Assembly (NCBI RefSeq): GCF_900182545.1 | Contig: NZ_FXTJ01000015.1 | Location: 1 to 64,000, forward strand | From: Geodermatophilus aquaeductus | GTDB lineage: Bacteria; Actinomycetota; Actinomycetes; Mycobacteriales; Geodermatophilaceae | Direction: 5' to 3' | Length of the DNA stretch: 64,000 nt | Shown here: positions 37,717 to 48,255 of the stretch, piece after piece | Numbering within the stretch: position 1 is the stretch's first letter | How the letters are laid out: each line of letters begins with the position of its first letter | The notes under the pieces: model-generated | What the model was told of the DNA's origin: nothing | Seen by the model: the letters and a program-made list of their open reading frames with translations, nothing else | Databases searched by the model: none | Made by a program: the position numbers and the translations under genes

Positions 37717-40040
37717 GCGGGCCCCGCGACAGCCGGGAGCGCCGGCGGGCGACGCCGTCGGCCACCTACCGGCTGCAGGTGACCGCCGACTTCACCCTGG
37801 ACGACGCGGCCGCCGTGGCCGGCTACCTGGCCGACCTCGGCGTCAGCCACGCCTACTCCTCCCCCCTGCTGCGCTCGGCGGCGGGGAGCACGCACGGCTA
37901 CGACACCGTGGACCACGCGCACGTCGACGAGTCGCGCGGCGGGCAGGAGGGCTTCGACCGGTTCGTCGCCGCGCTGCACGAGCACGGGCTGGGGCTGGTC
38001 CTCGACCTGGTGCCCAACCACATGGGCGTGGCCGACCCGGCCGAGGCGCCCTGGTGGTGGGACGTGCTGCAGCACGGGCGGGAGAGCGCGCACGCGTCGG
38101 CGTTCGACGTCGACTGGGACTTCGGCGGCGGCCGGATCCGGATCCCGGTGCTCGGGTCGGCCGACGACGTGCAGAAGCTTGAGGTCGTGGACGGCGAGCT
38201 GCGGTACTACGACAACCGCTTGCCGCTCGCGCCCGGCACCGGGGAGGGGACGCCGCAGGAGGTGCACGACCGGCAGCACTACGAGCTGGTCGACTGGCGC
38301 CGCGCGGACTCCGACCTCAACTACCGGCGCTTCTTCGCGATCAACACCCTCGCCGGGCTGCGCGTGGAGGACCCCGCGGTCTTCGACGCCACCCACGAGC
38401 TGGTGCTGCGGCTGGTGGAGCAGGGCGCCGTCGACGGGCTGCGGATCGACCACCCCGACGGCCTCGCCGACCCGAAGGGCTACCTCGACCGGCTGGCCGA
38501 GGCCTCCGGCGGCCGGTGGACGGTCGTCGAGAAGATCCTCGAGCCCGGCGAGGACCTGCCCGGCAGCTGGCGCTGCGCCGGCACCACCGGCTACGACGCG
38601 CTCGCCGAGGTCGACGACGTCCTGGTCGACCCGGCCGGCGAGGCGGCGCTGACCGCGCTGGACACCGAGCTGTCGGGGCGGCCGGTCGACTACGCGCAGC
38701 TGGTCCACGACTGCAAGCGCGAGGTCACCGACGGGATCCTCGGCTCGGAGGTCGCCCGGCTGGTGCGGGTCATCGGCGAGCTGCCGGGCGTCGACCGCGC
38801 GCAGCAGACCGAGGCGCTGGCCGAGCTGCTGGCCACCTTCTCCGTCTACCGCAGCTACCTGCCCGACGGTCGGGAGCACCTCGACGCCGCGGTGTCCGCC
38901 GTCCGCGACCGCCGGCCCGACCTGGTCGCCGCCGTCGACGCGCTGCACCCGGTGCTCGCGCAGGCCGGCACCGAGGCGGCCACCCGCTTCGAGCAGACCA
39001 GCGGCCCGGTGATGGCCAAGGGCGTCGAGGACAGCGCCTACTACCGGTGGGCGCGGTTCGTGGTGCTCAACGAGGTGGGCGGCGACCCGGCGCGCTTCGG
39101 CGCCACGGTCGAGGAGTTCCACGAGGCGCAGACCCGCCGGCTGGAGCGCAAGCCGGCGTCGATGACGACGCTCACCACGCACGACACCAAGCGCAGCGAG
39201 GACACCCGGGCTCGCCTGGCCGTCCTCGCCGAGGTGCCCACCGAGTGGGCGGAGCTGGTCCGCGGCTGGCTGTCCCGCCACCCGCTGGCCGACCGGCCGC
39301 TGGCGCACCTGGTCTGGCAGAACCTGGTGGGCGCCTGGCCGCTGTCGCGCGAACGGGCGCACGCCTACGCCGAGAAGGCCGCCCGCGAGGCCGGCCTGTC
39401 GACGACGTGGACCGACGTCGACGAGGCGTTCGAGACCGAGCTGCACGCGATGGTCGACGCCGCCTTCGACGACGCGACGACGAACGCCGAGATCGAGGCG
39501 TTCGTCGCGCGGATCGCCCCGGCCGGACGGTCCAACGCGCTGGCGCAGAAGCTGGTTCAGCTGACGATGCCCGGCGTCCCCGACGTCTACCAGGGCACCG
39601 AGCTCGAGGACCGCTCGCTGGTCGACCCGGACAACCGCCGCCCCGTGGACTACGACGGGCGCCGGGCGCTGCTGGCCCGCCTCGACGGCGGCTGGGTGCC
39701 CGAGGTCGACGACACCGGCGCGGCCAAGCTGCTCGTCGTCTCGCGGGCGCTGCGGCTGCGGCGGGACCGCCCGGAGCTGTTCACCGGGTACGCACCGGTC
39801 GAGGCCACCGGGTCCGCCGCCGGCTCCGTCGTCGCCTTCGACCGGGGCGGTGCGGTGACGGTCGCGACCCGGCTGCCGGTCGGCCTGGCCGGCACCGGCT
39901 GGGGCGACACCGCGCTCGCGCTGCCCACCGGCTCCTGGCGGGACGTGCTCACCGGCACGCGGGTGGTCTCCGACGCAGCAGGCCTGCCCGTGGCCGACCT
40001 GCTGTCCCGGCTGCCCGTGGCACTGCTCGTCCGGGAATGA
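37713..40040 (+). CDS. treY: TreY, maltooligosyl trehalose synthase
   Basis: The 775-residue GH13 enzyme isomerises the reducing end of maltodextrins to an alpha,alpha-1,1 linkage. Visible motifs are SATYRLQ at the start, STHGYDTVDHAHVDESRGG, LVLDLVPNHMGVADP, nucleophile VDGLRIDHPDGLADP near residue 245, MAKGVEDSAYYR and TTHDTKRSEDTRARL near 485-500. GTG 37713 overlaps the glgX stop by four bases. A strong terminator follows. The product is cleaved by TreZ (41176), which is separated here by an unrelated cell-wall gene. Confidence 0.96.
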   Translation: MSGPRDSRERRRATPSATYRLQVTADFTLDDAAAVAGYLADLGVSHAYSSPLLRSAAGSTHGYDTVDHAHVDESRGGQEGFDRFVAALHEHGLGLVLDLVPNHMGVADPAEAPWWWDVLQHGRESAHASAFDVDWDFGGGRIRIPVLGSADDVQKLEVVDGELRYYDNRLPLAPGTGEGTPQEVHDRQHYELVDWRRADSDLNYRRFFAINTLAGLRVEDPAVFDATHELVLRLVEQGAVDGLRIDHPDGLADPKGYLDRLAEASGGRWTVVEKILEPGEDLPGSWRCAGTTGYDALAEVDDVLVDPAGEAALTALDTELSGRPVDYAQLVHDCKREVTDGILGSEVARLVRVIGELPGVDRAQQTEALAELLATFSVYRSYLPDGREHLDAAVSAVRDRRPDLVAAVDALHPVLAQAGTEAATRFEQTSGPVMAKGVEDSAYYRWARFVVLNEVGGDPARFGATVEEFHEAQTRRLERKPASMTTLTTHDTKRSEDTRARLAVLAEVPTEWAELVRGWLSRHPLADRPLAHLVWQNLVGAWPLSRERAHAYAEKAAREAGLSTTWTDVDEAFETELHAMVDAAFDDATTNAEIEAFVARIAPAGRSNALAQKLVQLTMPGVPDVYQGTELEDRSLVDPDNRRPVDYDGRRALLARLDGGWVPEVDDTGAAKLLVVSRALRLRRDRPELFTGYAPVEATGSAAGSVVAFDRGGAVTVATRLPVGLAGTGWGDTALALPTGSWRDVLTGTRVVSDAAGLPVADLLSRLPVALLVRE

Positions 40041-40046
40041 GTCCCA

Positions 40047-40090
40047 GGTCACATCGCCGCGGGGGCAGGCCGCCCCGCGGCGGTGTGACC
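40047..40090 (+). terminator. hairpin terminator of glgX-treY
   Basis: Two 18-base arms, starting GGTCACATCGCCGCGGGG, pair with one G-U position around an eight-base loop, seven bases after the treY stop. It separates the trehalose genes from the riboswitch-controlled gene downstream. Confidence 0.85.
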
Positions 40091-40225
40091 AGGCGTTCCG
40101 CCGGAGGCCGGTGGGGTGTGCCGCGTGGGGCGGGAGTCGACCCGTGGGGTTCGGCGCGCCGTCTCGTGACCCACCCGTTACCTTTGCCCCGCGCACCGGC
40201 CGACCGAGAGCCGGGCGCCGGAGCC

Positions 40226-41062
<837 letters not shown>

Positions 41063-41068
41063 GGCACC

Positions 41069-41100
41069 CGGCCGCCGGGGGACCCTTCCCCCGGCGGCCG
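41069..41100 (+). terminator. hairpin terminator after the Rpf-like gene
   Basis: A perfect 13-bp stem (CGGCCGCCGGGGG and complement) with a six-base loop follows the stop at 41062. treZ therefore probably uses its own promoter; TTGACC at 41114-41119 is a possible -35. Confidence 0.75.
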
Positions 41101-41175
41101 TCGCCTCCGGCGGTTGACCGGGCACTGCGGGGGCAATGACCCCCCGTCACCCGCTCGATCCCCGGAGGCTCCCGC

Positions 41176-42948
41176 ATGTCCGCACCCGTCGAGTTCGCCG
41201 TCTGGGCGCCCGTGCCCGAGCGCGTGCGCCTGCAGGTCGACGGCGCGGTGCACGACATGCGCCGCGACCACGACGGCTGGTGGCGGGCCGAGGTCGAGGC
41301 CGCCGCGGAGGCCGACTACGGCTTCCTGCTCGGCGACGACGAGGACGGGGAGGAGGGCGGGAGGAAGGTCTACCCGGACCCGCGCTCGCGGCGGCAGCCC
41401 GACGGCGTGCACGGCTTGTCCCGGCGGTTCGACCCCTCGGCGTACTCCTGGGGCGACCGCGCCTGGACCGGGCGCCCGCTGGCCGGAGGCGTCGTCTACG
41501 AGATGCACGTCGGCACGTTCACGCCCGAGGGCACCCTCGACGCCGCCATCGACCGGCTCGGCCACCTCGTCGACCTCGGCGTCGACTTCGTCGAGGTGCT
41601 GCCGGTCAACGCCTTCAACGGCACGCACAACTGGGGCTACGACGGCGTCGCCTGGTACGCCGTCCAGGAGACCTACGGCGGGCCGGCCGCCTACCAGCGC
41701 TTCGTCGACGCCTGCCACCAGCGCGGCCTCGGCGTGATCCAGGACGTCGTCTACAACCACCTCGGGCCCTCGGGGAACTACCTGCCGCTGTTCATGCCGG
41801 TCTTCAGCGAGGGCGGCGCCAACACCTGGGGCAACTCGGTCAACCTGTCGGGTCCCGACTCCGACGAGGTCCGCCGGTACATCATCGACAACGCGCTCAT
41901 GTGGCTGCGCGACATGCACGTCGACGGGCTGCGGCTCGACGCCGTGCACGCGCTGGTCGACGAGCGCGCCACCCACGTCCTCGAGGAGATGGCGCGCGAG
42001 GTCGACCGGCTGTCGGTCGCCGTCGGCCGGCCGCTGTCGCTGATCGCCGAGAGCGACCTCAACGACCCGCGGATGGTGACGCCGCGCGGCGCCGGCGGGC
42101 TGGGCATGACCGCGCAGTGGAGCGACGACTTCCACCACGCGCTGCACTCGACGCTCACCGGCGAGGGGCAGGGCTACTACCGCGACTTCGCCGAGGCCGG
42201 CATCGCGGGGCTGGCCAAGACCCTGACCGGCGCCTACTTCCACGACGGCGCGTGGTCGAGCTTCCGCCGCCGCCACCACGGCCGGCCGGTGGACACCACG
42301 CGGCTGCCGGGCTGGAAGTTCGTCGGCTACCTGCAGGACCACGACCAGATCGGCAACCGCGCCGTCGGCGACCGGATCTCGGCGACCCTCTCCCCCGGCC
42401 TGCTCGCCGTCGGCGCGACGATCGTCCTCACCAGCCCGTTCACGCCGATGCTGTTCATGGGCGAGGAGTGGGGCGCCTCGACGCCGTGGCAGTTCTTCAC
42501 TTCCCACCCGGAGCCGGAGCTCGGGCAGGCGACGGCGGAGGGGCGCAAGCGGGAGTTCGCCGAGCACGGCTGGGACGCCGACGAGGTCCCCGACCCGCAG
42601 GACCCCGAGACGTTCACCCGCTCGAAGCTGGACTGGTCCGAGCTCGACCGGGAGCCGCACGCGACGCTGCTCGCCGTCCACCGCCGGCTGCTGGCCCTGC
42701 GCAGGGAGCACCCCGAGCTGGTCGACGCCGACCTCGCCGCCACCGAGGTCGGCTGGGACGACGAGGACCGGGTGCTCGTGGTGCACCGCGGCGGGCTGCG
42801 GGTGGTGGCGAACCTCTCCGGTGAGGAGCAGGAGGTCGAGCTGGACCGGCCCGCCACCGGGGTGCTGTTCGCGACCGGCGAGGAGCCGGCGCTGTCCGGG
42901 ACGTCGGTGACCGTGCCCGCCGAGAGCGCGGCCGTCGTCCGCACCTGA
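41176..42948 (+). CDS. treZ: TreZ, malto-oligosyltrehalose trehalohydrolase
   Basis: The 590-residue GH13 enzyme releases trehalose from maltooligosyl trehalose. It has an N-terminal CBM48-like domain, then [46 protein letters not shown], nucleophile [11 protein letters not shown] near residue 255, acid [11 protein letters not shown] near 288, and [12 protein letters not shown] near 385. ATG 41176 follows GGAGG. It completes the GlgX-TreY-TreZ route from glycogen to trehalose but is unlinked from treY by the Rpf-like gene. Its stop overlaps the next start by one base (TGATG), coupling it to a RibD_C reductase, an odd partner. Confidence 0.96.
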   Translation: MSAPVEFAVWAPVPERVRLQVDGAVHDMRRDHDGWWRAEVEAAAEADYGFLLGDDEDGEEGGRKVYPDPRSRRQPDGVHGLSRRFDPSAYSWGDRAWTGRPLAGGVVYEMHVGTFTPEGTLDAAIDRLGHLVDLGVDFVEVLPVNAFNGTHNWGYDGVAWYAVQETYGGPAAYQRFVDACHQRGLGVIQDVVYNHLGPSGNYLPLFMPVFSEGGANTWGNSVNLSGPDSDEVRRYIIDNALMWLRDMHVDGLRLDAVHALVDERATHVLEEMAREVDRLSVAVGRPLSLIAESDLNDPRMVTPRGAGGLGMTAQWSDDFHHALHSTLTGEGQGYYRDFAEAGIAGLAKTLTGAYFHDGAWSSFRRRHHGRPVDTTRLPGWKFVGYLQDHDQIGNRAVGDRISATLSPGLLAVGATIVLTSPFTPMLFMGEEWGASTPWQFFTSHPEPELGQATAEGRKREFAEHGWDADEVPDPQDPETFTRSKLDWSELDREPHATLLAVHRRLLALRREHPELVDADLAATEVGWDDEDRVLVVHRGGLRVVANLSGEEQEVELDRPATGVLFATGEEPALSGTSVTVPAESAAVVRT

Positions 42949-43667
42949 TGCGCCGGCTGCACCCGTCGCCGGCCACCGACCTGAACGACGCCGACCTCAC
43001 CGAGGCGTACCGGCTCCCGCCGGGGCGCTCCTTCCGCGTCGACTTCGTCGCCTCGCTCGACGGCGCGGTGACGGTGGACGGCGTCAGCGCGGGACTCGGC
43101 TCGCCCGGTGACCGGCGGGTGTTCTCGACGCTGCGCGCGCTGGCCGACGTCGTCCTGGTCGGGCAGGGGACGGCGGCCGGCGAGGGCTACGGGCCGGTGA
43201 CCGCGGACTCGCCCCTCGGCCGGCGCCGGGCCCGGCTCGGACGCACGCCCGAGCTGCCGGTCGCGGTGGTGTCGCGGCGGGCGTCGATGGCGCCCGGCGA
43301 CCGGCTCGCGCAGGCGCCGACGCTCCTGGTCACCTGCGCGGCCGCCGACCCCGCCCGCCGCGCCGCGCTGGCCGACGCCGGCGTCGACGTGCTCGTGTGC
43401 GGGGACGCCGACGTGGACCTGCCGCTGGCGGTGGACGCCCTCGCCGACCGCGGGTTCGAGGCGGTGCTGTGCGAGGGCGGCCCGTCGCTGCTGACGGCGG
43501 CGCTGGACGCGGGCGTCGTCGACGAGCTCGACCTCACCGTCTCCCCCGCGCTGGTCGGCGGTCAGGCGCGGCTGCTGGACCGGGCGCTGCGCGACGTCGT
43601 CCGCCCGCGGCTGGTCCAGGTGCTCGAGGAGGACGGCGTCCTCTTCACCCGCTACGCCCTCGGCTGA
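42948..43667 (+). CDS. RibD C-terminal-domain (DHFR-fold) reductase
   Basis: The 239-residue protein is a stand-alone RibD_C domain: RVDFVASLDGAVTVDG near the N-terminus, DVVLVGQGTA, and CEGGPSLLTAALDAGVVDEL in the C-terminal half. These are the NADPH- and substrate-binding segments shared by riboflavin-pathway pyrimidine reductases and DHFR-like proteins. No deaminase domain is attached and no rib genes are adjacent, so the physiological substrate is open. ATG 42948 overlaps the treZ stop by one base. An 88-base gap follows before ligC. Confidence 0.88.
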   Translation: MRRLHPSPATDLNDADLTEAYRLPPGRSFRVDFVASLDGAVTVDGVSAGLGSPGDRRVFSTLRALADVVLVGQGTAAGEGYGPVTADSPLGRRRARLGRTPELPVAVVSRRASMAPGDRLAQAPTLLVTCAAADPARRAALADAGVDVLVCGDADVDLPLAVDALADRGFEAVLCEGGPSLLTAALDAGVVDELDLTVSPALVGGQARLLDRALRDVVRPRLVQVLEEDGVLFTRYALG

Positions 43668-43755
43668 GCCCCCAGCGGCAGAGATGGCCATCCCTGCCAC
43701 CCGTCCGGTCGACGGCGACCTGCCCCGGGGAGGGCCCGCTGGTTGACTGACCGGC

Positions 43756-44826
43756 ATGGACCTGCCCGTGCTGCCGCCGGTCAAGCCGATGCTGGCCAAG
43801 GCCGCCACGAAGCTGCCCACCGGCGACGGCCTGTTCTACGAGCCCAAGTGGGACGGCTTCCGCTGCATCGTCTTCCGCGACGGCGACGAGGTGGAGCTGG
43901 GCAGCCGCAACGAGCGCCCGCTGACCCGCTACTTCCCCGAGGTCGTGGCCGCGGTGAAGGAGGCGTTGCCGGAGCGCTGCGTCGTCGACGGCGAGATCGT
44001 GGTGCCGCAGGGCGACCGGCTGCACTTCGAGTCGCTGCTGCAGCGCATCCACCCCGCGAAGTCGCGCGTCGACCTGCTCGCCGAGCAGACGCCGGCGCAC
44101 TTCGTCGCCTTCGACCTGCTGGCCGTCGGCGACGAGTCGCTGATGGAGACGCCGTTCGAGCAGCGCCGGGCGCGGCTGCGCGAGGTGCTGGGCAGGCAGC
44201 ACGAGCGGGTGCACGTCACGGCAGTCACGCGGGACGCCGGGACCGCGCAGCGCTGGTTCGAGGAGTTCGAGGGCGCCGGGCTCGACGGCGTCGTCGCCAA
44301 GGCCCCCGACCTGCCGTACGGCCCCGACCAGCGGCTGATGACCAAGGTCAAGCACGTGCGCACCGCCGACTGCGTGGTCGCCGGGTTCCGCTGGCACAAG
44401 AGCGGGCCGATCGTCGGCTCGCTGCTGCTCGGGCTCTACGACGACGGCGGCCTGCAGCACATCGGCGTCGCGGCGTCGTTCCCCATGGCGCGGCGCGCGG
44501 AGCTGGTCGAGGAGCTGGCGCCCTACCGCGCCGACGCCCTCGACGGGCACCCGTGGCAGGACTGGGCGAACGCGGAGGTGCAGGAGAACGGCGAGCACCG
44601 GATGCCCGGCGCGCAGAGCCGCTGGAACGCCAAGAAGGACCTCTCGTGGGTGCCGCTGCGGCCCGAGCTCGTGGTGGAGGTCAAGTACGACCAGCTCGAG
44701 GGCCGGCGGCTGCGGCACACCGGCCAGTTCCTCCGCTGGCGGCCCGACCGGGAGGCGCGGAGCTGCACCTACGACCAGCTGGAGGTCCCGGTGCGCTACG
44801 ACCTGGCCGAGGTGCTGGCCGGATGA
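43756..44826 (+). CDS. ligC: LigC-type ATP-dependent DNA ligase
   Basis: The 356-residue ligase has the adenylation motif EPKWDGFR with nucleophile Lys31, then GSRNERP, VDGEIV, FVAFDLLA, EGAGLDGVVAK and the KVKHVRTADCVV motif. An OB-fold domain follows with VGSLLLGLYDDG. Its size and lack of extra domains match LigC rather than LigB or the multidomain LigD. A stand-alone polymerase-domain gene lies at 46456. In mycobacteria LigC and Prim-PolC act together in base-excision gap filling, so a shared role here is likely. No Ku gene is in the window. ATG 43756; no clear Shine-Dalgarno sequence. Confidence 0.92.
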   Translation: MDLPVLPPVKPMLAKAATKLPTGDGLFYEPKWDGFRCIVFRDGDEVELGSRNERPLTRYFPEVVAAVKEALPERCVVDGEIVVPQGDRLHFESLLQRIHPAKSRVDLLAEQTPAHFVAFDLLAVGDESLMETPFEQRRARLREVLGRQHERVHVTAVTRDAGTAQRWFEEFEGAGLDGVVAKAPDLPYGPDQRLMTKVKHVRTADCVVAGFRWHKSGPIVGSLLLGLYDDGGLQHIGVAASFPMARRAELVEELAPYRADALDGHPWQDWANAEVQENGEHRMPGAQSRWNAKKDLSWVPLRPELVVEVKYDQLEGRRLRHTGQFLRWRPDREARSCTYDQLEVPVRYDLAEVLAG

Positions 44827-44856
44827 GCGGCGCCTGCGCGGGTGGCACCGGGCTCC

Positions 44857-44862
44857 TACGGT
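44857..44862 (+). promoter_or_regulatory. -10 element TACGGT before the lipoprotein hydrolase gene, leaderless
   Basis: TACGGT ends seven bases before ATG 44870. This spacing favours ATG 44870 over the in-frame GTG at 44861. Confidence 0.5.
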
Positions 44863-44869
44863 GGTGATC

Positions 44870-46432
44870 ATGCGTCTGCGCCGCGGCCTGCTCGCCGCCT
44901 CGACCGGACTGCTCCTGGCGGTCACCGGCTGTAGCTCGTTCACCGACTCGTCGTCGGCGGACTCCTCGTCGTCGTCCGCGACGACGACGCCGGCCGAGCC
45001 CGAGGCCGCCCCGATCACCTGGACCGACTGCGACGCGCAGATCACCGAGCTCATCTCCGGCACCCCCGGCAGCGAGCGCGACCTCGCCTTCGAGTGCGGC
45101 CGCACCGAGGTGCCCATCGACCACGACGAGCCCGACGGCGCCACGCTGCCGCTGTTCCTCGTGCGCGCGACGCTGGCCGGGCAGACCGACCGGATCGGCT
45201 CGCTGCTGGTGAACCCGGGCGGTCCCGGGGCCTCCGGGGCGGACGCGGCGCTCAGCCTGGCGCTGTCCATGCCCGAGGACGTGCTGCGCCGCTTCGACCT
45301 CGTCGGCTTCGACCCGCGCGGGGTCGGGCTGTCGACGCCGGTCGAGTGCATCCCCGCCGACCTCAAGGACCGCCTGGTCGCCGCCGAGCCGCGACCGGTC
45401 ACGCAGGAGCAGATGGACGAGGTCCTGGGGCTGACCGACGAGGCGGCCGACGCCTGCGCCGAGGAGTACGGCGACGCGCTGGGGACGTTCAACACCGTCG
45501 ACACCGCGCGGGACATGGACCTGCTGCGCGAGTCGCTGGGCGACGAGCAGCTGAACTTCCTCGGCTACTCCTACGGCACCACGCTGGGCTCCACCTACGC
45601 CGAGCTGTTCCCCGAGAACGTGCGCGCGATGGTGCTCGACGCCGCCGTCGACCCCGACGCCGACCCGCAGGCCGACGCCGAGGCGCAGGCCGCGGGCCTG
45701 GAGGCCGGCTTCGACGCCTTCGCCGCGAACTGCACGAGCCTGGTGTCGGGGTGCCCGATCGGCGGCGACCCGCGCCGGTTCGTGCAGGACCTGATGGGGG
45801 CGGCGTCGGCCGCGCCGATCGCCAGCAGCAGGCCCGGCGAGACCCGCACCGCGACGCCCGGCGTCATCCTGACCGCCGTCGCCGCGGCGCTGTACGACAC
45901 GTCGTCGTGGCCGCAGCTGTCGCAGGCGCTGGCCGCCGCGAGCACCGGCGACGCCGCGGGCCTGTTCGCCCTCGCCGACGCCTACGACGGCCGGCTCGAG
46001 GACGGCACGTACACCAACCAGCTCGACGCCAACATCACGGTCAACTGCGCCGACCGCCCCGAGGACGTGACGTACTCGGAGGAGGAGGTGCTGCAGCTCG
46101 CGCAGGACTGGAACCAGCGCTATCCGCTCTTCGGCGCCGGCGCGGCCTCCAGCCTCTACACCTGCGGGGTGTGGGACGCCGAGCGCACGCCGCTGCCCGA
46201 GCGCGACGCCGACGGCAGCGCGCCGATCCTCGTCGTCGGCAACACCGGCGACCCGGTGACGCCGCTGCCCGGCGCAGAGGACATGGCCGAGGACCTCAGC
46301 GCCGGCACGCTGCTGGTCTGGCAGGGCCAGGGGCACACCGCCTACCCGAAGACCGACTGCGTCACCGCGGCGGTCAACGCCTACCTCATCGACCTCACGG
46401 CGCCGCAGGACGGGCTGACGTGCCCGGCCTGA
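44870..46432 (+). CDS. lipoprotein alpha/beta hydrolase (TAP-like C-terminus, tripeptidyl-peptidase type)
   Basis: The 520-residue protein starts with a lipoprotein signal: MRLRRG, a hydrophobic core and lipobox LLAVTGC with Cys21 as the acylation site, followed by a Ser/Thr/Asp linker. The hydrolase has an oxyanion region LLVNPGGPGASG, DLVGFDPRGVGLSTP, nucleophile GYSYGTTLG near residue 232, and C-terminal TAP-like NTGDPVTPLPGA (Asp) and GQGHTAYP (His). Family members include secreted tripeptidyl aminopeptidases and CaeA-type esterases, so the substrate is a peptide or ester outside the membrane. It lies between ligC and the Prim-Pol gene with no obvious functional link. Confidence 0.92.
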   Translation: MRLRRGLLAASTGLLLAVTGCSSFTDSSSADSSSSSATTTPAEPEAAPITWTDCDAQITELISGTPGSERDLAFECGRTEVPIDHDEPDGATLPLFLVRATLAGQTDRIGSLLVNPGGPGASGADAALSLALSMPEDVLRRFDLVGFDPRGVGLSTPVECIPADLKDRLVAAEPRPVTQEQMDEVLGLTDEAADACAEEYGDALGTFNTVDTARDMDLLRESLGDEQLNFLGYSYGTTLGSTYAELFPENVRAMVLDAAVDPDADPQADAEAQAAGLEAGFDAFAANCTSLVSGCPIGGDPRRFVQDLMGAASAAPIASSRPGETRTATPGVILTAVAAALYDTSSWPQLSQALAAASTGDAAGLFALADAYDGRLEDGTYTNQLDANITVNCADRPEDVTYSEEEVLQLAQDWNQRYPLFGAGAASSLYTCGVWDAERTPLPERDADGSAPILVVGNTGDPVTPLPGAEDMAEDLSAGTLLVWQGQGHTAYPKTDCVTAAVNAYLIDLTAPQDGLTCPA

Positions 46433-46455
46433 GCCGCCCCTGACCCGGGGAGCTC

Positions 46456-47526
46456 ATGGTGGCCAGCAGCAAGGACGCCGTCGTCCTGACCGTCGACGGG
46501 CACGAGGTGCGCGTCTCCAACCCGGAGAAGCCGTACTTCGCCGAGCGCGGGATCCGCAAGATCGACGTCGTCGAGTACTTCGTCGCCGTCGGCGAGGGGA
46601 TCCTGTTCGCCCTGCGGGACCGGCCGACGACGCTCGAGCGCTGGCCCAGCGGGGTGTTCGAGGGCGCCCGGCTGTCGACCCGGATGGACAACACCGGCGA
46701 CGCCTTCTACCAGAAGCGGGTGCCCAAGAACGCGCCCGAGTGGGTGCCGACGGCGCACATCACCTTCCCCAGCGGCCGGACCGCCGACGAGATCGCGCCG
46801 GACTCGGTCGCCGTCGTCGCGTGGTGCGCCAACCTGGGCACCCTGACCTTCCACCCGTGGCCGGTGTCCAAGGGCGACGTCGAGCAGCCCGACCAGATCC
46901 GCATCGACCTCGACCCCCAGCCGGGCACCGACTTCTCCGACGCCGTCTGGGTGGCCCCGCACGTGCGCGAGCTGCTGCACGAGCTCGGCATGGAGGGCTG
47001 GCCGAAGACCTCCGGCGGGCGCGGCGTGCACGTGTACGTGCCGATCCAGCCGCGGTGGACCTTCCCCGAGGTGCGCCGGGCGGTGATCGCCTTCGGCCGC
47101 GAGCTGGAACGACGGATCCCCGACCGCGTGACGATGTCGTGGTGGAAGGAGGAGCGCGGCGAGAAGATCTTCATCGACTACAACCAGATGGCCCGGGACC
47201 GCACGATCGCCTCGGCGTACTCCATCCGGCCCAAGCCGCACGCCCCCGTCTCCGCGCCGCTGGACTGGGACGAGCTGCCCGACGTCTCGCCGTTCGACTT
47301 CGACGTGCTGACCATGCCGGAGCGCTTCAAGGCAGTGGGTGACAAGCACGCCGGCCTGGCCGGGCACGCCTTCGGCATCGAGCCGCTGCTCGAGCTCGCC
47401 GAGCGCCAGGCGAAGGACGACGGCCTGGGCGACCTCCCCTATCCGCCGGACTACCCGAAGATGCCGGGCGAGCCGATGCGCGTCCAGCCCAGCCGCGCCA
47501 GGCGTCCCACCAGCGCGGACGAGTGA
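46456..47526 (+). CDS. Prim-PolC-type DNA polymerase/primase (LigD polymerase-domain homologue)
   Basis: The 356-residue protein is an archaeo-eukaryotic-primase-fold polymerase equal to the LigD polymerase domain standing alone. Motifs are VRVSNPEKPYFAE, FYQKRVPKNAPEWV, catalytic IRIDLDPQPGTDF near residues 153-165, TSGGRGVHVYVPI near 188-200, and DYNQMARDRTIASAYS near 242. It extends primers and fills short gaps, preferring ribonucleotides. With ligC at 43756 it forms a plausible repair pair. ATG 46456 follows GGGGAG. The last 22 codons are duplicated at 49900-49971, downstream of a WS/DGAT gene. Confidence 0.92.
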   Translation: MVASSKDAVVLTVDGHEVRVSNPEKPYFAERGIRKIDVVEYFVAVGEGILFALRDRPTTLERWPSGVFEGARLSTRMDNTGDAFYQKRVPKNAPEWVPTAHITFPSGRTADEIAPDSVAVVAWCANLGTLTFHPWPVSKGDVEQPDQIRIDLDPQPGTDFSDAVWVAPHVRELLHELGMEGWPKTSGGRGVHVYVPIQPRWTFPEVRRAVIAFGRELERRIPDRVTMSWWKEERGEKIFIDYNQMARDRTIASAYSIRPKPHAPVSAPLDWDELPDVSPFDFDVLTMPERFKAVGDKHAGLAGHAFGIEPLLELAERQAKDDGLGDLPYPPDYPKMPGEPMRVQPSRARRPTSADE

Positions 47527-47576
47527 TCCGGCGCGCGACGCGAGTCGAAGCGCAGCGCCTACTCGACGGACAACCC
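47454..47576 (+). repeat. direct repeat copy A: 3' end of the Prim-Pol gene
   Basis: This segment covers the last 24 codons of the Prim-Pol gene plus about 50 downstream bases. Its first 68 bases match copy B (49899-49966) at 64 positions. After the stop, GAAGCGCAGCG and ACTCGACGGACAACC are shared at the same spacing. Confidence 0.85.
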
Positions 47577-48255
47577 CCGTCCTCCGGTGGTTCTCGCGTA
47601 CTCCCCAGTCGCTCCGTCGGGCGCGACAGCAGCCGCTGCCGAACCCCTGCGGACGACCGCGCTCTACAGCCGATGCGTCCGGCGCTTCTGCGACAGCGGG
47701 CCTCGGGGCCGTTCCAGCGGCCCTGCAGACGGGACGTGGTCGCGATGCACCCGGCACGCCGCCGCCCGACGCGAGGCGGTACCTGCTCCCGTCGCGCCCT
47801 CGGCAGACACGAGCCCCGCCCTTCCACACGACGGAGCGCGGAATCCGTGCACCTGCGCGGGCCGAGCTCCATCGACACCGCCCAGTTCGTGCTGACAGCA
47901 TGCGCGCGTGAGCCATCGGTGTCGCCGGCGAGGCGTGTCAGTCGAAGGCAGATGAGAGCCCGCTCCCCAGGGAGATCGTCATGGCCGGCCCACTGATCGA
48001 GACCGAGTTGCACGTCTCTCGCCGGTGGCGCGGCGTGGCGGCGCGTCTGCGGCTGGCCGAGCGCTTGAACCGGGCGGAGGAGTAGTCGCCGGCGCTGGTG
48101 TCGGCGCCTGCGCGGATCAGGAAGACGACGCTGCTGACGGAGTGGCCGGCCGCCGCCGTCCCCGTTCCGGTGCGGCGGGTCGCGTGGCCGTCGCTCGAGT
48201 GGGACAACGATCCGTACACACGGCCCGCCCTCTGGCGCAGGTGGAAGGAGCCCCC
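47527..48255 (+). other. 729-base region without a convincing gene
   Basis: Frames are open here on both strands, but none shows recognisable motifs, a good start site, or the strong codon bias of neighbouring genes. The base composition is less strongly GC-biased at third positions than in flanking genes. It begins with repeat copy A and ends with the ribosome binding site of the WS/DGAT gene. Possibly decayed or imported DNA. Confidence 0.5.

Noticed and set aside
47527-48255. Protein-coding genes in the poorly coding stretch before the WS/DGAT gene
   Set aside because: Open frames exist on both strands, but none has motifs, a good start or normal codon bias, so I left it as non-coding.
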